From Pseudomonadota bacterium (GTDB lineage Bacteria; Pseudomonadota; Gammaproteobacteria; Burkholderiales; Burkholderiaceae_B), in contig JAEXOO010000012.1 of assembly GCA_023439305.1 (NCBI GenBank), forward strand, positions 1 to 64,000: a stretch of DNA of 64,000 bases, written 5' to 3'. Under the pieces are notes generated by a model. That model saw only the letters and a list, made by a program, of their open reading frames with translations. It searched no databases and was not told where the DNA came from. Of the stretch, positions 42,830 through 51,829 are shown one piece after another. The position numbers and the translations under genes were made by a program. Each line of letters starts with the position of its first letter. The first letter of the stretch is position 1.

Positions 42830-44770
42830 ATGTGGTCCAAGATGAGCCTGCGCACCCGCATGTTGTCTGTTGTCGTTGCCACGGTGGCCCTGGGATTCCT
42901 CATAACCGTTTTTATCATGGTGCGCCAAGCATCCTCTGCCCAAACAGAAGCGGCCTACAACTATGTCGAGGCGCTGGCAATCGGTGAAGCGGAATCTGTG
43001 GCTCGCGAAGCGGAACGCGCCCGAGATGCCGCACACACGCTAGCCCAAAGCTTTCTGACTCTGAGCACTTCCCCCATCGCCGACCGCAACCTGGGTATCG
43101 CCATGCTGCGGGATGTCCTGGCCACCAACCCTTCTTTTTTCAGCACCTGGTCAGGCTGGGAGCCCAACGCGTTCGACGGCAAGGATGCCCAGTTCGCCAA
43201 TCAGACCGGATACGACGCAACGGGCCGATTCATCCCTTTCTGGAACAATATGCGGGGCAAACTGGAATACGCCCCGTTGGCCGACTACGACAAGCCCGGC
43301 GCCGGCGATTTCTACCTGATGGCCCGCAACAGCGGCAAAGAGGTTGTCATCGAGCCCTTTGTCTATAAGCTGAATGGCCAGGACGTGCAGATGACGAGTC
43401 TGGTCACGCCGATTATTCGCGACGACAAGGTACTGGGCGTAGTGGGTGTGGATATCACCTTGGACCAGCTCCAGAAACGCATCGCCGAAATCAAACCCTA
43501 TGACATCGGCTACGCCCGGCTGCTGACTCGCCAGGGCAACTTTATAAGCCACCCGGACAACGCTCTAGTCGGCACTAAAGAAGACCCAAAGTCCTTACTG
43601 GGGCAACTGCTTCAGTACGAAGACGTGCGCAGCTACAGCTTGGAGCATGACCGATTCCTGGGTGAAAAGTCCTATACCGTCGCTGTGCCCATCAGCATCG
43701 GCGAGTCGCACAATGTCTGGACACTGGCAGTCACCGTACCGCTGAGCCGAGTATTAGCGCATGTCGATGCCATCCGCAACACCTCGCTGGCGCTAGGACT
43801 GGTCAGCATTCTGATCGTTTCGCTTCTTCTTGCCTGGGCGCTGAATCGATTGGTGATTCGCCCGCTGGGTGGCGAGCCCGCACACGCAGCCGACGTCGCA
43901 TTGCAAATTTCCAAGGGCGACCTAACAACCGATATTGCGGTGCGCCCCCACGATAAATCCAGCCTGCTCAATGCGATCAAAAACATGCAGACGCAACTGC
44001 TGGGTGTGATTTCGGGCATTCGCGCCAATAGCGAATCCGTATCCTCGGCGGCGACACAGATCGCGAAGGGCAATATTGATTTGTCATCACGCACCGAACA
44101 GCAGGCGGCATCCTTGCAGGAAACAGCCGCCAGCCTGGAGGAGTTGTCCGTCACGGTGCGCCAGAACGCGGACAATGCAGAACGCGTCAATGCTCTTGCG
44201 TCCAGAGCGGTGGGCATGGCCAGTGAAGGCAACACCGCTATCACCGCGATCGTAGAGTCCATGGAAGAGATGACGGAGAGCTCACAAAAAATGAGCGAAA
44301 TCATTGCCATGATTGAAGGTGTCGCGTTTCAGACCAATATCCTGGCACTCAATGCGGCGGTGGAGGCCGCCCGGGCTGGCGAGGAAGGCCGAGGATTCGC
44401 CGTCGTGGCCGGAGAGGTGCGCACACTAGCAGGACGCAGTTCGGCTGCGGCGCTCGAAATCAAGGACCTGATCGAGAACTCCGTCAATCTGGCGCAGGCG
44501 AGCACCGCTAAGGTACAACATGCCAACCAGATCATCAGCCGCACGTCCACGGCCATTGGCGAAGTCGCAACCATCATTAAAGAAATCACGACTGCATCGA
44601 TGCAGCAAAGCGCAGGCTTGGGTCAGATCAATATTGCCGTCAACGAAATGGACAGCGTAACGCAACAAAATGCGGCCCTGGTGGAAGAGGCTGCAGCGGC
44701 TTCCGCCTCGCTGCAGGATCAAGCACAGCAATTGGCGAAAGCGGTATCAGTCTTCAAGACCAGGCAATAG
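42830..44770 (+). CDS. Methyl-accepting chemotaxis protein with dCache sensor
   Basis: A 646-residue transducer. A first transmembrane helix (about 10-31) is followed by a periplasmic dCache-type sensor (about 35-310, with FFSTWSGWEPNAFDG and VVGVDITLDQL) and a second helix (about 315-338). A HAMP segment (RLVIRPLGGEPAHAADVA) and a signalling domain come next, with the conserved tip FQTNILALNAAVEAARAGE and GRGFAVVAGEVR. It lacks the C-terminal N-W-x-x-F pentapeptide for CheR/CheB, ending AVSVFKTRQ. It lies beside catabolic operons, so sensing organic or amino acids is plausible. AGGAG precedes the start. Confidence 0.93.
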   Translation: MWSKMSLRTRMLSVVVATVALGFLITVFIMVRQASSAQTEAAYNYVEALAIGEAESVAREAERARDAAHTLAQSFLTLSTSPIADRNLGIAMLRDVLATNPSFFSTWSGWEPNAFDGKDAQFANQTGYDATGRFIPFWNNMRGKLEYAPLADYDKPGAGDFYLMARNSGKEVVIEPFVYKLNGQDVQMTSLVTPIIRDDKVLGVVGVDITLDQLQKRIAEIKPYDIGYARLLTRQGNFISHPDNALVGTKEDPKSLLGQLLQYEDVRSYSLEHDRFLGEKSYTVAVPISIGESHNVWTLAVTVPLSRVLAHVDAIRNTSLALGLVSILIVSLLLAWALNRLVIRPLGGEPAHAADVALQISKGDLTTDIAVRPHDKSSLLNAIKNMQTQLLGVISGIRANSESVSSAATQIAKGNIDLSSRTEQQAASLQETAASLEELSVTVRQNADNAERVNALASRAVGMASEGNTAITAIVESMEEMTESSQKMSEIIAMIEGVAFQTNILALNAAVEAARAGEEGRGFAVVAGEVRTLAGRSSAAALEIKDLIENSVNLAQASTAKVQHANQIISRTSTAIGEVATIIKEITTASMQQSAGLGQINIAVNEMDSVTQQNAALVEEAAAASASLQDQAQQLAKAVSVFKTRQ

Positions 44771-44775
44771 CTGCG

Positions 44776-45477
44776 TCAGCCCTGACCCGCCAGATCCTGC
44801 ACTTCAGCTGGAGTCAGATAACGTGACTCGCCTGGCTCCAGACTGTCGTCCAACACCAAAAAGCCAACGCGCTCGCGATGCAAGGTCAGAACCAGATTCC
44901 CCAACGAGGCGAACATGCGTTTGACCTGATGGTATTTCCCTTCCTGAATGGTGAGCCGCGCGGTGCGCTCATCAATGCGTTCCAGCACCGCCGGCAAGGT
45001 CGGCTTGTCTTCGCCATTCAGCAAGATGCCCGCTTGAAAGACCGCTTCCGCATTGTCGGGCAAAGGCTCTGCCAAGGTCGCCACATAGACCTTGTCGCAT
45101 TGGTGGCGGGGTGAAATGATGCGATGCGTCCATTGGCCGTCATCAGTAATCAAAATCAAGCCCGTGGTATCGACATCCAATCGGCCAACGGTATGCAGGC
45201 GCTCACGCTTGTCGACATCCAGCAGCATCATGACCGACGGATAGGCGCTGTTCTTGAGGCTGCACTCGTAGCCGGCAGGCTTGTTCAGCATGATGTAGCG
45301 CAAGCCGATCAAGGCAAGAGGCTCGTCCTCCCACAGCACGACGTCGCCCTCTTGTACGACGTAGGTGCCCTTATCAACGACCGCTCCGTTAACCGTGATT
45401 TCGCCGCTTTTGAGCACTTTACGCGCTTCTGTGCGGCTCAGGTCCGTGCTTTCACCAAGAAACTTGTCCAGGCGCAT
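44776..45477 (-). CDS. rsuA: Pseudouridine synthase RsuA-type (16S rRNA)
   Basis: A 233-residue protein. An N-terminal S4 domain (MRLDKFLGESTDLSRTEARKVLKSGEI in its motifs) precedes the catalytic domain, with GRLDVDTTGLILITDDG holding the catalytic Asp and YHQVKRMFASLG. This fits RsuA, which makes pseudouridine 516 in 16S rRNA. The ATG at 45477 replaces a TTG five codons upstream. It is downstream of gyrB but separated from it by a terminator, and convergent with the chemoreceptor gene. Confidence 0.9.
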   Translation of the reverse strand: MRLDKFLGESTDLSRTEARKVLKSGEITVNGAVVDKGTYVVQEGDVVLWEDEPLALIGLRYIMLNKPAGYECSLKNSAYPSVMMLLDVDKRERLHTVGRLDVDTTGLILITDDGQWTHRIISPRHQCDKVYVATLAEPLPDNAEAVFQAGILLNGEDKPTLPAVLERIDERTARLTIQEGKYHQVKRMFASLGNLVLTLHRERVGFLVLDDSLEPGESRYLTPAEVQDLAGQG

Positions 45478-45567
45478 TCCATTTCCAAACAAAGAGTTGT
45501 TGAGTAATTTTTTGTTCTTTGAGCGACGTCCATTTTAACAATCAAATACACGCAGCCCAGTACAACG

Positions 45568-45602
45568 AAAAAGCGGACCACTTTTTAGTAGTCCGCTTTT
45601 TT
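45568..45602. terminator. Intrinsic terminator after gyrB
   Basis: The stem AAAAAGCGGAC / GTCCGCTTTTT has an AT-rich loop and T/A runs on both sides. It lies 63 bases after the gyrB stop, before rsuA. Confidence 0.88.
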
Positions 45603-45664
45603 CAAACTTCCTGGCCGATTATTTCAACCACAACCGGCCAGCTGATGCAGCAAGCAATAGCGCA

Positions 45665-48118
45665 TCAAACGTCCAGATTGCCCGCCTGCAAGGCATGTGC
45701 CTCAATGAAGGCGCGGCGCGGTTCGACGTTGTCGCCCATCAAGGTGGTGAAGACTTCGTCGGCATGAATGGCATCGGCGATCTGAACACGCAGCAGGCGG
45801 CGCACAGCCGGATCCATGGTGGTTTCCCACAGCTGCGACGGATTCATTTCGCCCAGGCCCTTGTAGCGTTGCTTGCTCAAACCGCGCTCGGCTTCGGTCA
45901 GCAGCCATTGCATGACTTCACGGAAGTCGTCCACGCGGGATTCGCGGCGCTTGTCGCCTTCGCCGCGGGCAATGACCGCGCCATCGCCAATCAGGCCGGC
46001 GAAGGTCTCGCCGGCGCGCGCCAGCGTCTGGTGATCGCCGCCGCGCACGAAGTTGCGGTCAAAGACCGTGACGCGGATGTTGCCGTGATGCATGCGCTGC
46101 ACGACGACGCGCCAGGCGTCGCTGGCTTCGTCAAAGGCGGCAAACACCTTGACCGCGTTCGGGGTGGCCTCGTCGAACAGGGCCTGTTGCAGATCCTGCG
46201 CGCTTTGCTCGGCCTGCTCCTGGCTGTCCAGGTTCAGTTTGACGCCTTCAGCCAGGGCCGACAGGGCATCACCGTCCATGTGACGCGACAGGCGCTCGAT
46301 CACGGCCTTGGCCTTGACGTAACGGTGCGCATAATCGGACAGCGGCTCACCGGTAATGGGCGTACCGCCGGAGGACGGCGTCAGCACTGCATCGCGCAGC
46401 GCCAGCTTAAGCATGAATTCCGCTTCCTCGGCGTCGTCCTTCAGGTACATTTCCTCGCGGCCGACCTTGACCTTGTACAGCGGCGGCTGGGCGATGTAGA
46501 CGTAGCCGCGCTCGATCAGCTCGGGCATCTGGCGGTACAGCAAGGTCAGCAGCAGGGTGCGGATGTGCGCGCCGTCCACGTCCGCGTCGGTCATGATGAT
46601 GATGCGGTGGTAACGCAGCTTCTCGACGTTGAAATCCGGACCGATGCTGGTGCCCAGCGCCGTGATCAGGGTGGTGATCTGTTCGCTGGAGATCAGGCGG
46701 TCGAAGCGCGCCTTTTCCACGTTCAGCACCTTGCCGCGCAGCGGCAAAATAGCCTGGAACTTGCGGTCACGGCCTTGCTTGGCGGAGCCGCCGGCCGAGT
46801 CGCCCTCCACGATGTAGAGTTCGCACAGCGCGGGATCTTTTTCCTGGCAGTCGGCCAGCTTGCCGGGCAGGCCGGCGCCTTCCAGCACGCTCTTGCGGCG
46901 GGTCATCTCGCGCGCCTTGCGGGCGGCTTCGCGGGCACGGGCCGCTTCGATGATCTTGCCGCACAGCGCCTTGGCGTCGTTCGGATTTTCCAGCAGCCAG
47001 GTTTCCAGGGTACGGGCCACGGCGTCTTCGACGGCAGGGCGCACTTCGCTGGACACCAGCTTGTCTTTGGTCTGGCTGCTGAACTTGGGTTCAGGCACCT
47101 TGACCGACAGCACGCAGGCCAGGCCTTCGCGCATGTCGTCGCCGGACGTGTCGACCTTGGCCTTCTTGGCCAGTTCGTTGTCGGCAATATACTTGTTCAG
47201 CACCCGCGTCATGGCCGCACGCAGCCCGGTCAGGTGCGAGCCGCCGTCGCGCTGCGGAATATTGTTGGTGAAGCACAGCACGGTTTCCGCGTAGCTGTCG
47301 TTCCACTGCATGGCCACTTCGACCGTGACCGGCGTGCCGCCAGCATTCGATTCGGTCGTCACGTTAAAGACATTGGGGTGCAGCGGCGTCTTGTTGCGGT
47401 TGATGTATTCGACAAAGCCTTTGACCCCGCCCAGGAAGGCGAAGTCTTCTTCCTTGCCCTGGATTTCATCGACCAGGCGGATCTTCACGCCATTGTTCAG
47501 GAACGACAGCTCGCGCAGGCGCTTGGCCAGAATTTCGTGGTGGTATTCGATCTGGGTGAAGATTTCCAGGTCGGCCAGATAGCGCACGCACGTGCCGGTG
47601 CGCCCGCCCGCTTCACCCGTCACACTCAGGGGAGCCGTGCGCTCGCCGCGACGGAATTCCAGTTCGTGAACCTTGCCGTTGCGCCAGATCGTCAGGCGCA
47701 GCCATTCAGACAAGGCGTTCACGCAGGATACGCCTACCCCGTGCAGGCCGCCCGACACTTTGTACGAGTTCTGGTCGAACTTGCCGCCGGCATGCAGCTC
47801 GGTCATGACGATTTCAGCGGCGCTGCGCTGGAGTTCGTCGTCTTTGTGGATGTCGGTCGGGATGCCCCGGCCGTTGTCGCACACCGAAATGCTGTTGTCC
47901 GAGTGGATGGTGACCACGATGTCGTCGCAGTGACCCGCCAGGGCCTCGTCGATCGCGTTGTCCACCACCTCGAACACCATATGATGCAGGCCCGTGCCGT
48001 CGGATGTGTCGCCGATGTACATGCCCGGACGCTTGCGAACGGCCTCCAGGCCCTTGAGCATCTTGATGGAGTCAGCGCCGTAATCGGCTGGCTGGGTGGT
48101 CGTGGTTTGATCGGTCAT
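45665..48118 (-). CDS. gyrB: DNA gyrase subunit B
   Basis: An 817-residue type II topoisomerase ATPase subunit. The GHKL ATPase domain begins after ALEAVRKRPGMYIGDT and has DNAIDEALAGHCD and DNGRGIP. The TOPRIM domain holds EGDSAGGSAKQGRDRKFQAI and the D-x-D metal site in TDADVDGAHI. The C-terminal region ends with the usual RRAFIEAHALQAGNLDV. It introduces negative supercoils with GyrA. It lies 76 bases after dnaN on the same strand in the classical dnaA-dnaN-gyrB order (recF absent here). Confidence 0.98.
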   Translation of the reverse strand: MTDQTTTTQPADYGADSIKMLKGLEAVRKRPGMYIGDTSDGTGLHHMVFEVVDNAIDEALAGHCDDIVVTIHSDNSISVCDNGRGIPTDIHKDDELQRSAAEIVMTELHAGGKFDQNSYKVSGGLHGVGVSCVNALSEWLRLTIWRNGKVHELEFRRGERTAPLSVTGEAGGRTGTCVRYLADLEIFTQIEYHHEILAKRLRELSFLNNGVKIRLVDEIQGKEEDFAFLGGVKGFVEYINRNKTPLHPNVFNVTTESNAGGTPVTVEVAMQWNDSYAETVLCFTNNIPQRDGGSHLTGLRAAMTRVLNKYIADNELAKKAKVDTSGDDMREGLACVLSVKVPEPKFSSQTKDKLVSSEVRPAVEDAVARTLETWLLENPNDAKALCGKIIEAARAREAARKAREMTRRKSVLEGAGLPGKLADCQEKDPALCELYIVEGDSAGGSAKQGRDRKFQAILPLRGKVLNVEKARFDRLISSEQITTLITALGTSIGPDFNVEKLRYHRIIIMTDADVDGAHIRTLLLTLLYRQMPELIERGYVYIAQPPLYKVKVGREEMYLKDDAEEAEFMLKLALRDAVLTPSSGGTPITGEPLSDYAHRYVKAKAVIERLSRHMDGDALSALAEGVKLNLDSQEQAEQSAQDLQQALFDEATPNAVKVFAAFDEASDAWRVVVQRMHHGNIRVTVFDRNFVRGGDHQTLARAGETFAGLIGDGAVIARGEGDKRRESRVDDFREVMQWLLTEAERGLSKQRYKGLGEMNPSQLWETTMDPAVRRLLRVQIADAIHADEVFTTLMGDNVEPRRAFIEAHALQAGNLDV

Positions 48119-48194
48119 AGCGTAAAACCTTGTAGTTGCCTGTTTGTTTCAAGCCGGCGCAGCCCGACGGGCCGCACCTGTGGGAGCAAGCGCA

Positions 48195-49304
48195 TCAGAT
48201 GCGCATCGGCATGACCACGTACTTGAAGGCTTCTTCTTCGGGCAGCGTCATGAGTACCGACGCGTTGGCGTCCGGCTGCACCGACCAGCGGACGGTTTCG
48301 TCCTTGATGCTGGCCAGCACGTCCAGCAGGTAGCTGACGTTGAAGCCCACATCCAGGCTTTCGTGTTCGTAATCGATGTCCAGCTCCTCGACCGCCTCTT
48401 CCTGCTCGGCGTTGGAAGCCGAGATCTTGAGCTGGTTCTGGGACAGCTGCAGGCGTACGCCACGCAACTTGTCGGTGGTCAGGATGGCGGCGCGTTGCAG
48501 GCTACCCTGCAGAACATCGCGGCTGACATCGAAATGTCGGGTGTAGTTGGAAGGAATGACCCGTGCGAAGTCGGGGAACTTGCCCTCGACCAGCTTGGAG
48601 ATCAGTTCCACGTCGCCGAAGCGGAAACGGATCTGGCCGCTGGCCACGTCGATCTGGACGGGGTCGTCGGTTTCGGCCAGCAGGCGCTGCATTTCCAGCA
48701 CGGTCTTGCGCGGCACGATGACATCATGACGAGCTTCTACGCCTTCAATGGCGGCCGCATTGTGAGCCAGACGGTGGCCGTCGGTCGTGACGGTACGCAC
48801 GAAGCCGGGCTCGAACACGAACAGCATGCCGTTCAGGTAGTAACGGATGTCCTGCTGCGCCATCGCGAAATGCACCGTGTTGAACAGGTGCTTGAGCGTG
48901 CGCTGCGGCAGGCTGAGGGATACGTCCCACTGCTCGGGCTGGTTCAGTGTGGGGAAGTCGGCGGCTTCCAAGGTCTGCAACTGGAACCGGCTCTTGCCGG
49001 ACTGGATGGTCAGCTTGCCGCTGTCCAGGCCCAACTTGACCTCGCCGAAATCGGGCAGCGCCTTGAGGATATCCAGCAGCTTACGCGCCGCCACCGTCGT
49101 GCCGACCGCGTCCTCGCCCACGCCGAAATCGGCGCTGGTGGTGATCTGCACTTCCAGGTCGGTTGCCAGGAAGGAGACGTCCGGGCCATTCTTGCGCACC
49201 AGGATGTTGGCCAGAATGGGCAGGGTATGGCGGCGCTCGACAATGCCGACAACAGTGGACAAGGGCTTGAGCAATGCGTCACGGGTCGCTTGAACGAGTT
49301 GCAT
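48195..49304 (-). CDS. dnaN: DNA polymerase III sliding clamp, beta subunit
   Basis: A 369-residue clamp protein with three repeated domains. It starts MQLVQATRDALLKPLSTVVG and ends in EEAFKYVVMPMRI, the conserved C-terminus with the M-P-M-R-L/I motif. The ATG at 49304 is preferred over ATG 49310: AAGGA is five bases upstream, while for 49310 it would abut the codon. The start is within three bases of the dnaA stop, so translation may be coupled. Confidence 0.97.
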   Translation of the reverse strand: MQLVQATRDALLKPLSTVVGIVERRHTLPILANILVRKNGPDVSFLATDLEVQITTSADFGVGEDAVGTTVAARKLLDILKALPDFGEVKLGLDSGKLTIQSGKSRFQLQTLEAADFPTLNQPEQWDVSLSLPQRTLKHLFNTVHFAMAQQDIRYYLNGMLFVFEPGFVRTVTTDGHRLAHNAAAIEGVEARHDVIVPRKTVLEMQRLLAETDDPVQIDVASGQIRFRFGDVELISKLVEGKFPDFARVIPSNYTRHFDVSRDVLQGSLQRAAILTTDKLRGVRLQLSQNQLKISASNAEQEEAVEELDIDYEHESLDVGFNVSYLLDVLASIKDETVRWSVQPDANASVLMTLPEEEAFKYVVMPMRI

Positions 49305-49306
49305 GG

Positions 49307-50704
49307 TCATCCTTTGAGAGTTTGTTCCAGTACGTGTAATGCGTGATTCAGTTCGGCTTGCTTGGTGCGCGCATCAGAAATCTTGCGCACGGCATGCAGC
49401 ACCGTGGTGTGGTCCCGGCCCCCGAAAAGATCGCCGATTTCCGGCAGGCTCTTCTGGGTCAGTTCCTTGGCCAGATACATGGCTACCTGGCGCGGCATGG
49501 CGATATTGGCCGGCCGACGCTTGGAATACATGTCGGCGACCTTGATTTTATAAAAGTCGGCCACGGTCTTCTGGATGTTCTCCACCGTGATCTGTCCGTT
49601 CGATACCGACAACAGGTCCTTCAGGGCGTCCTTGCAGACTTCCACGGTCAGCACTTCGCGGCCATGGAAGCGCGCATAGGCCGATACCTTGCGCAACGCG
49701 CCTTCCAGCTCGCGCACGTTGCTGCGCAAGTGCTTGGCGATGAAGAAAGCGACTTCCTCGGGCATGGCGATGCCCTCGTTGTGAGCCTTGCGCAGCAAAA
49801 TGGCCACGCGCATCTCCAGCTCCGGCGGCTCGATCGCCACCGTCAGGCCGGAGTCAAAACGCGAGATCAAGCGGCTGTCGATATTGGCCAGTTCCTTCGG
49901 ATAGGTATCCGAGGTGATGATGATCTGCTTGCGCTGCGCCACCATGGCCTCAAAGGCGTAGAAGAACTCTTCCTGGGTGCGGTTCTTGCCGGCGAAGAAC
50001 TGGATATCGTCGATCAGCAGCAGGTCCAGCGAATGGTAATACCGCTTGAATTCGTCGAAGGCCTTGCGCTGGTAGGCCTTCACCACGTCAGACACGTACT
50101 GGTCCGCATGGACATACCGTACCCGCACGCCATTGCCGTTGGCCACCAGCGCATTGCCGATGGCATGAATCAAGTGCGTCTTGCCCAGTCCCACGCCGCC
50201 GTAAAGAAACAGCGGGTTATAGGACACACCGGGATTTTCAGCGACCTGCAGGGCCGCAGCGCGCGCGAGCTGGTTAGCTTTACCCGTGACGAAGTTGTCG
50301 AAGGTCAGGTCGGCATTCAGTCGAGAGCGGTCCTGCACCGCTTCGGCTGCTGCCGCCAGAACCGGGTGAGCGGACGCGGGCGTCGCTGCCGAGGCGGATT
50401 CTCCAGGTTCGGGAATAGGCGCTGCACGATCGGCCAGGGCGCGACGAGGCGCCGCGCTGGCCGAGGGCAGCTCGAACTGGATGGTCAGGGGGCGTTCGTA
50501 GAAATCCGAGGCCAGCTCTTCTATACGGGTGGCGAAATTCTTGCGGACCCAGTCCAATTTGAAACGGTTGGGAGCAGAAATACGCAACACCCCGGCTTCG
50601 TCGTCGAAGTCGAGAGGAACCAGTGGACGTATCCACGCGCTTATCTGTTGGGGGGGAAGCTCCTGCTCCAGTTTCTGGACGCAGGACTGCCAGAATTCAT
50701 TCAT
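49307..50704 (-). CDS. dnaA: Chromosomal replication initiator protein DnaA
   Basis: A 465-residue AAA+ initiator. It has an N-terminal DnaB-interaction domain (about 1-85), a variable linker rich in A/P/S (about 86-135), the AAA+ domain with Walker A GGVGLGKTHL and Walker B LLIDDIQF, and the C-terminal DNA-binding domain with the signature around GGRDHTTVLHAVRKI. It opens the origin by binding TTATNCACA boxes. One perfect box (50752-50760) lies upstream of its own gene. Confidence 0.98.
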   Translation of the reverse strand: MNEFWQSCVQKLEQELPPQQISAWIRPLVPLDFDDEAGVLRISAPNRFKLDWVRKNFATRIEELASDFYERPLTIQFELPSASAAPRRALADRAAPIPEPGESASAATPASAHPVLAAAAEAVQDRSRLNADLTFDNFVTGKANQLARAAALQVAENPGVSYNPLFLYGGVGLGKTHLIHAIGNALVANGNGVRVRYVHADQYVSDVVKAYQRKAFDEFKRYYHSLDLLLIDDIQFFAGKNRTQEEFFYAFEAMVAQRKQIIITSDTYPKELANIDSRLISRFDSGLTVAIEPPELEMRVAILLRKAHNEGIAMPEEVAFFIAKHLRSNVRELEGALRKVSAYARFHGREVLTVEVCKDALKDLLSVSNGQITVENIQKTVADFYKIKVADMYSKRRPANIAMPRQVAMYLAKELTQKSLPEIGDLFGGRDHTTVLHAVRKISDARTKQAELNHALHVLEQTLKG

Positions 50705-50931
50705 CGGTCTTCACTTCAGTAAACCTCGATTCTACCCTGTCCGGCCCCTAGTTATCCACAGGCGACGCAAATAATGTTTGGGGGTACATCGCTAAACAAT
50801 TGACATGACACAAAAAATTTGCTGAAATGGTGGGCTTAACACGAATTTCTGTTGCCAGATCCCTGCGGCCAATGCCTTGGGGGTGGAAAGATTTCTGCGA
50901 TTTCTGGCGGCTCTTTTTCTTTGGACACACC
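50705..50931. promoter_or_regulatory. dnaA-rpmH divergent promoter region with one DnaA box
   Basis: This 227-base intergenic region holds the perfect DnaA box TTATCCACA at 50752-50760. For rpmH there is TTGACA (50800-50805), 17 bases, then TGAAAT (50823-50828). For dnaA a minus-strand -10 TAGAAT is at 50729-50734, and its -35 position would overlap the DnaA box, which fits autorepression of dnaA. I find only one perfect box, so I do not call this the origin itself with confidence; oriC may need weaker boxes here or lie elsewhere. Confidence 0.65.
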
Positions 50932-51066
50932 ATGAAACGCACCTACCAACCCTCTGTTACCCGTCGCAAGCGTACCCACGGTTTTCGCGTTCGCATGAAA
51001 ACCCGCGGTGGCCGCGCTGTTCTGAACGCACGTCGCGCCAAGGGTCGCAAACGCCTGGCTGTATAA
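50932..51066 (+). CDS. rpmH: Ribosomal protein L34
   Basis: A 44-residue, very basic protein starting MKRTYQPSVTRRKRTHGF and ending ARRAKGRKRLAV, the complete L34 sequence pattern. It is part of the 50S subunit. It is preceded by a good sigma-70 promoter and followed by rnpA, the standard order. A longer in-frame reading that starts upstream is not needed. Confidence 0.98.
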   Translation: MKRTYQPSVTRRKRTHGFRVRMKTRGGRAVLNARRAKGRKRLAV

Positions 51067-51114
51067 GCCATGTCGGGATGCGTGGCTAGCGTCCCGTTTA
51101 CTGCGTTGCGCATC

Positions 51115-51483
51115 ATGCGTGCCTCCTTTCCAGCCACGGCTCGCTTACATAGCCCCACCGAATACGCTCAGTCCCTCAAGGGCCAGCGCGTAGGTCGCGG
51201 GGCTTTGTTCGTGGTCACACGCTCGCGCAGCAATGCTGGCGAGCGCGCTGTCGAGGGCGCGCGCCTGGGGCTCATCATCCCCAAGCGTTTTGCCAACCGT
51301 GCGGTCACCCGCAACACGATCAAGCGCATCATCCGCGAAACGTTCCGCCACAAGCGCGAACAACTGCCCGCTGCCGACTATGTCTTTCGGCTGCACGGCA
51401 AAGTGCCCCTGGTCTCGCTGACCGTCTTGAAGCAAATGGTGCGCAGCGAAGCCGATACACTGCTGTCGAGAGCCCGGCCATGA
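51115..51483 (+). CDS. rnpA: Ribonuclease P protein component
   Basis: A basic protein of 122 residues that assists the RNA subunit in tRNA 5' maturation. The RNR signature region is ANRAVTRNTIKRIIRETFR. I choose ATG 51115 because family members start close to the ARLHSPTEYAQSLKG segment; an in-frame ATG at 51070, three bases after rpmH, would add 15 residues. Neither has a strong ribosome site. The stop overlaps the yidD start by four bases. Confidence 0.93.
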   Translation: MRASFPATARLHSPTEYAQSLKGQRVGRGALFVVTRSRSNAGERAVEGARLGLIIPKRFANRAVTRNTIKRIIRETFRHKREQLPAADYVFRLHGKVPLVSLTVLKQMVRSEADTLLSRARP

Positions 51484-51722
51484 TGCGCCGGCTGGTATCC
51501 GCGCCCATACGCTTCTACCAGTTCTTCCTGAGCCCCTGGATAGGCAGAAACTGCCGCTTCGTCCCGAGCTGCTCCAATTACACGCTGCAAGCCATCGACA
51601 CCCACGGCCCCCTGAAAGGGCTATGGCTAGGCGGGCGGCGCATCTGCCGCTGCAATCCCTGGTGTCAGGGCGGCCACGACCCCGTGCCGCCACGCGACCC
51701 GGACAACCGCAACACACCCTGA
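51480..51722 (+). CDS. yidD: Membrane protein insertion efficiency factor YidD
   Basis: An 80-residue protein. The YidD pattern is complete: IRFYQFFLSPWIGRNCRFVPSCS in motif form (Y-x-x-x-x-S-P, C-R-F-x-P-S-C-S-x-Y), then GLWLGGRRICRCNPW. It is thought to help YidC-dependent membrane insertion. It overlaps the rnpA end and is 107 bases before yidC. Confidence 0.95.
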   Translation: MMRRLVSAPIRFYQFFLSPWIGRNCRFVPSCSNYTLQAIDTHGPLKGLWLGGRRICRCNPWCQGGHDPVPPRDPDNRNTP

Positions 51723-51829
51723 CCCGTCCTGGCCGGCACCTTGTTTTTACAGACAAATCCCCTGTTAGCCGGCCAGCTACGTTAAACTGCTAAGCTTTTG
51801 CTCAGCTTTATAAATGTGATACAGGCGCT

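Noticed and set aside
45695..48214. 839-codon open frame on the plus strand opposite gyrB
   Set aside because: gyrB on the minus strand is certain. The antisense frame has no recognisable domain, and its length is explained by codon bias.
50705..50931. Full oriC call for the dnaA-rpmH gap
   Set aside because: Only one perfect DnaA box and no clear AT-rich unwinding element beside a box cluster. Recorded as a regulatory region instead.
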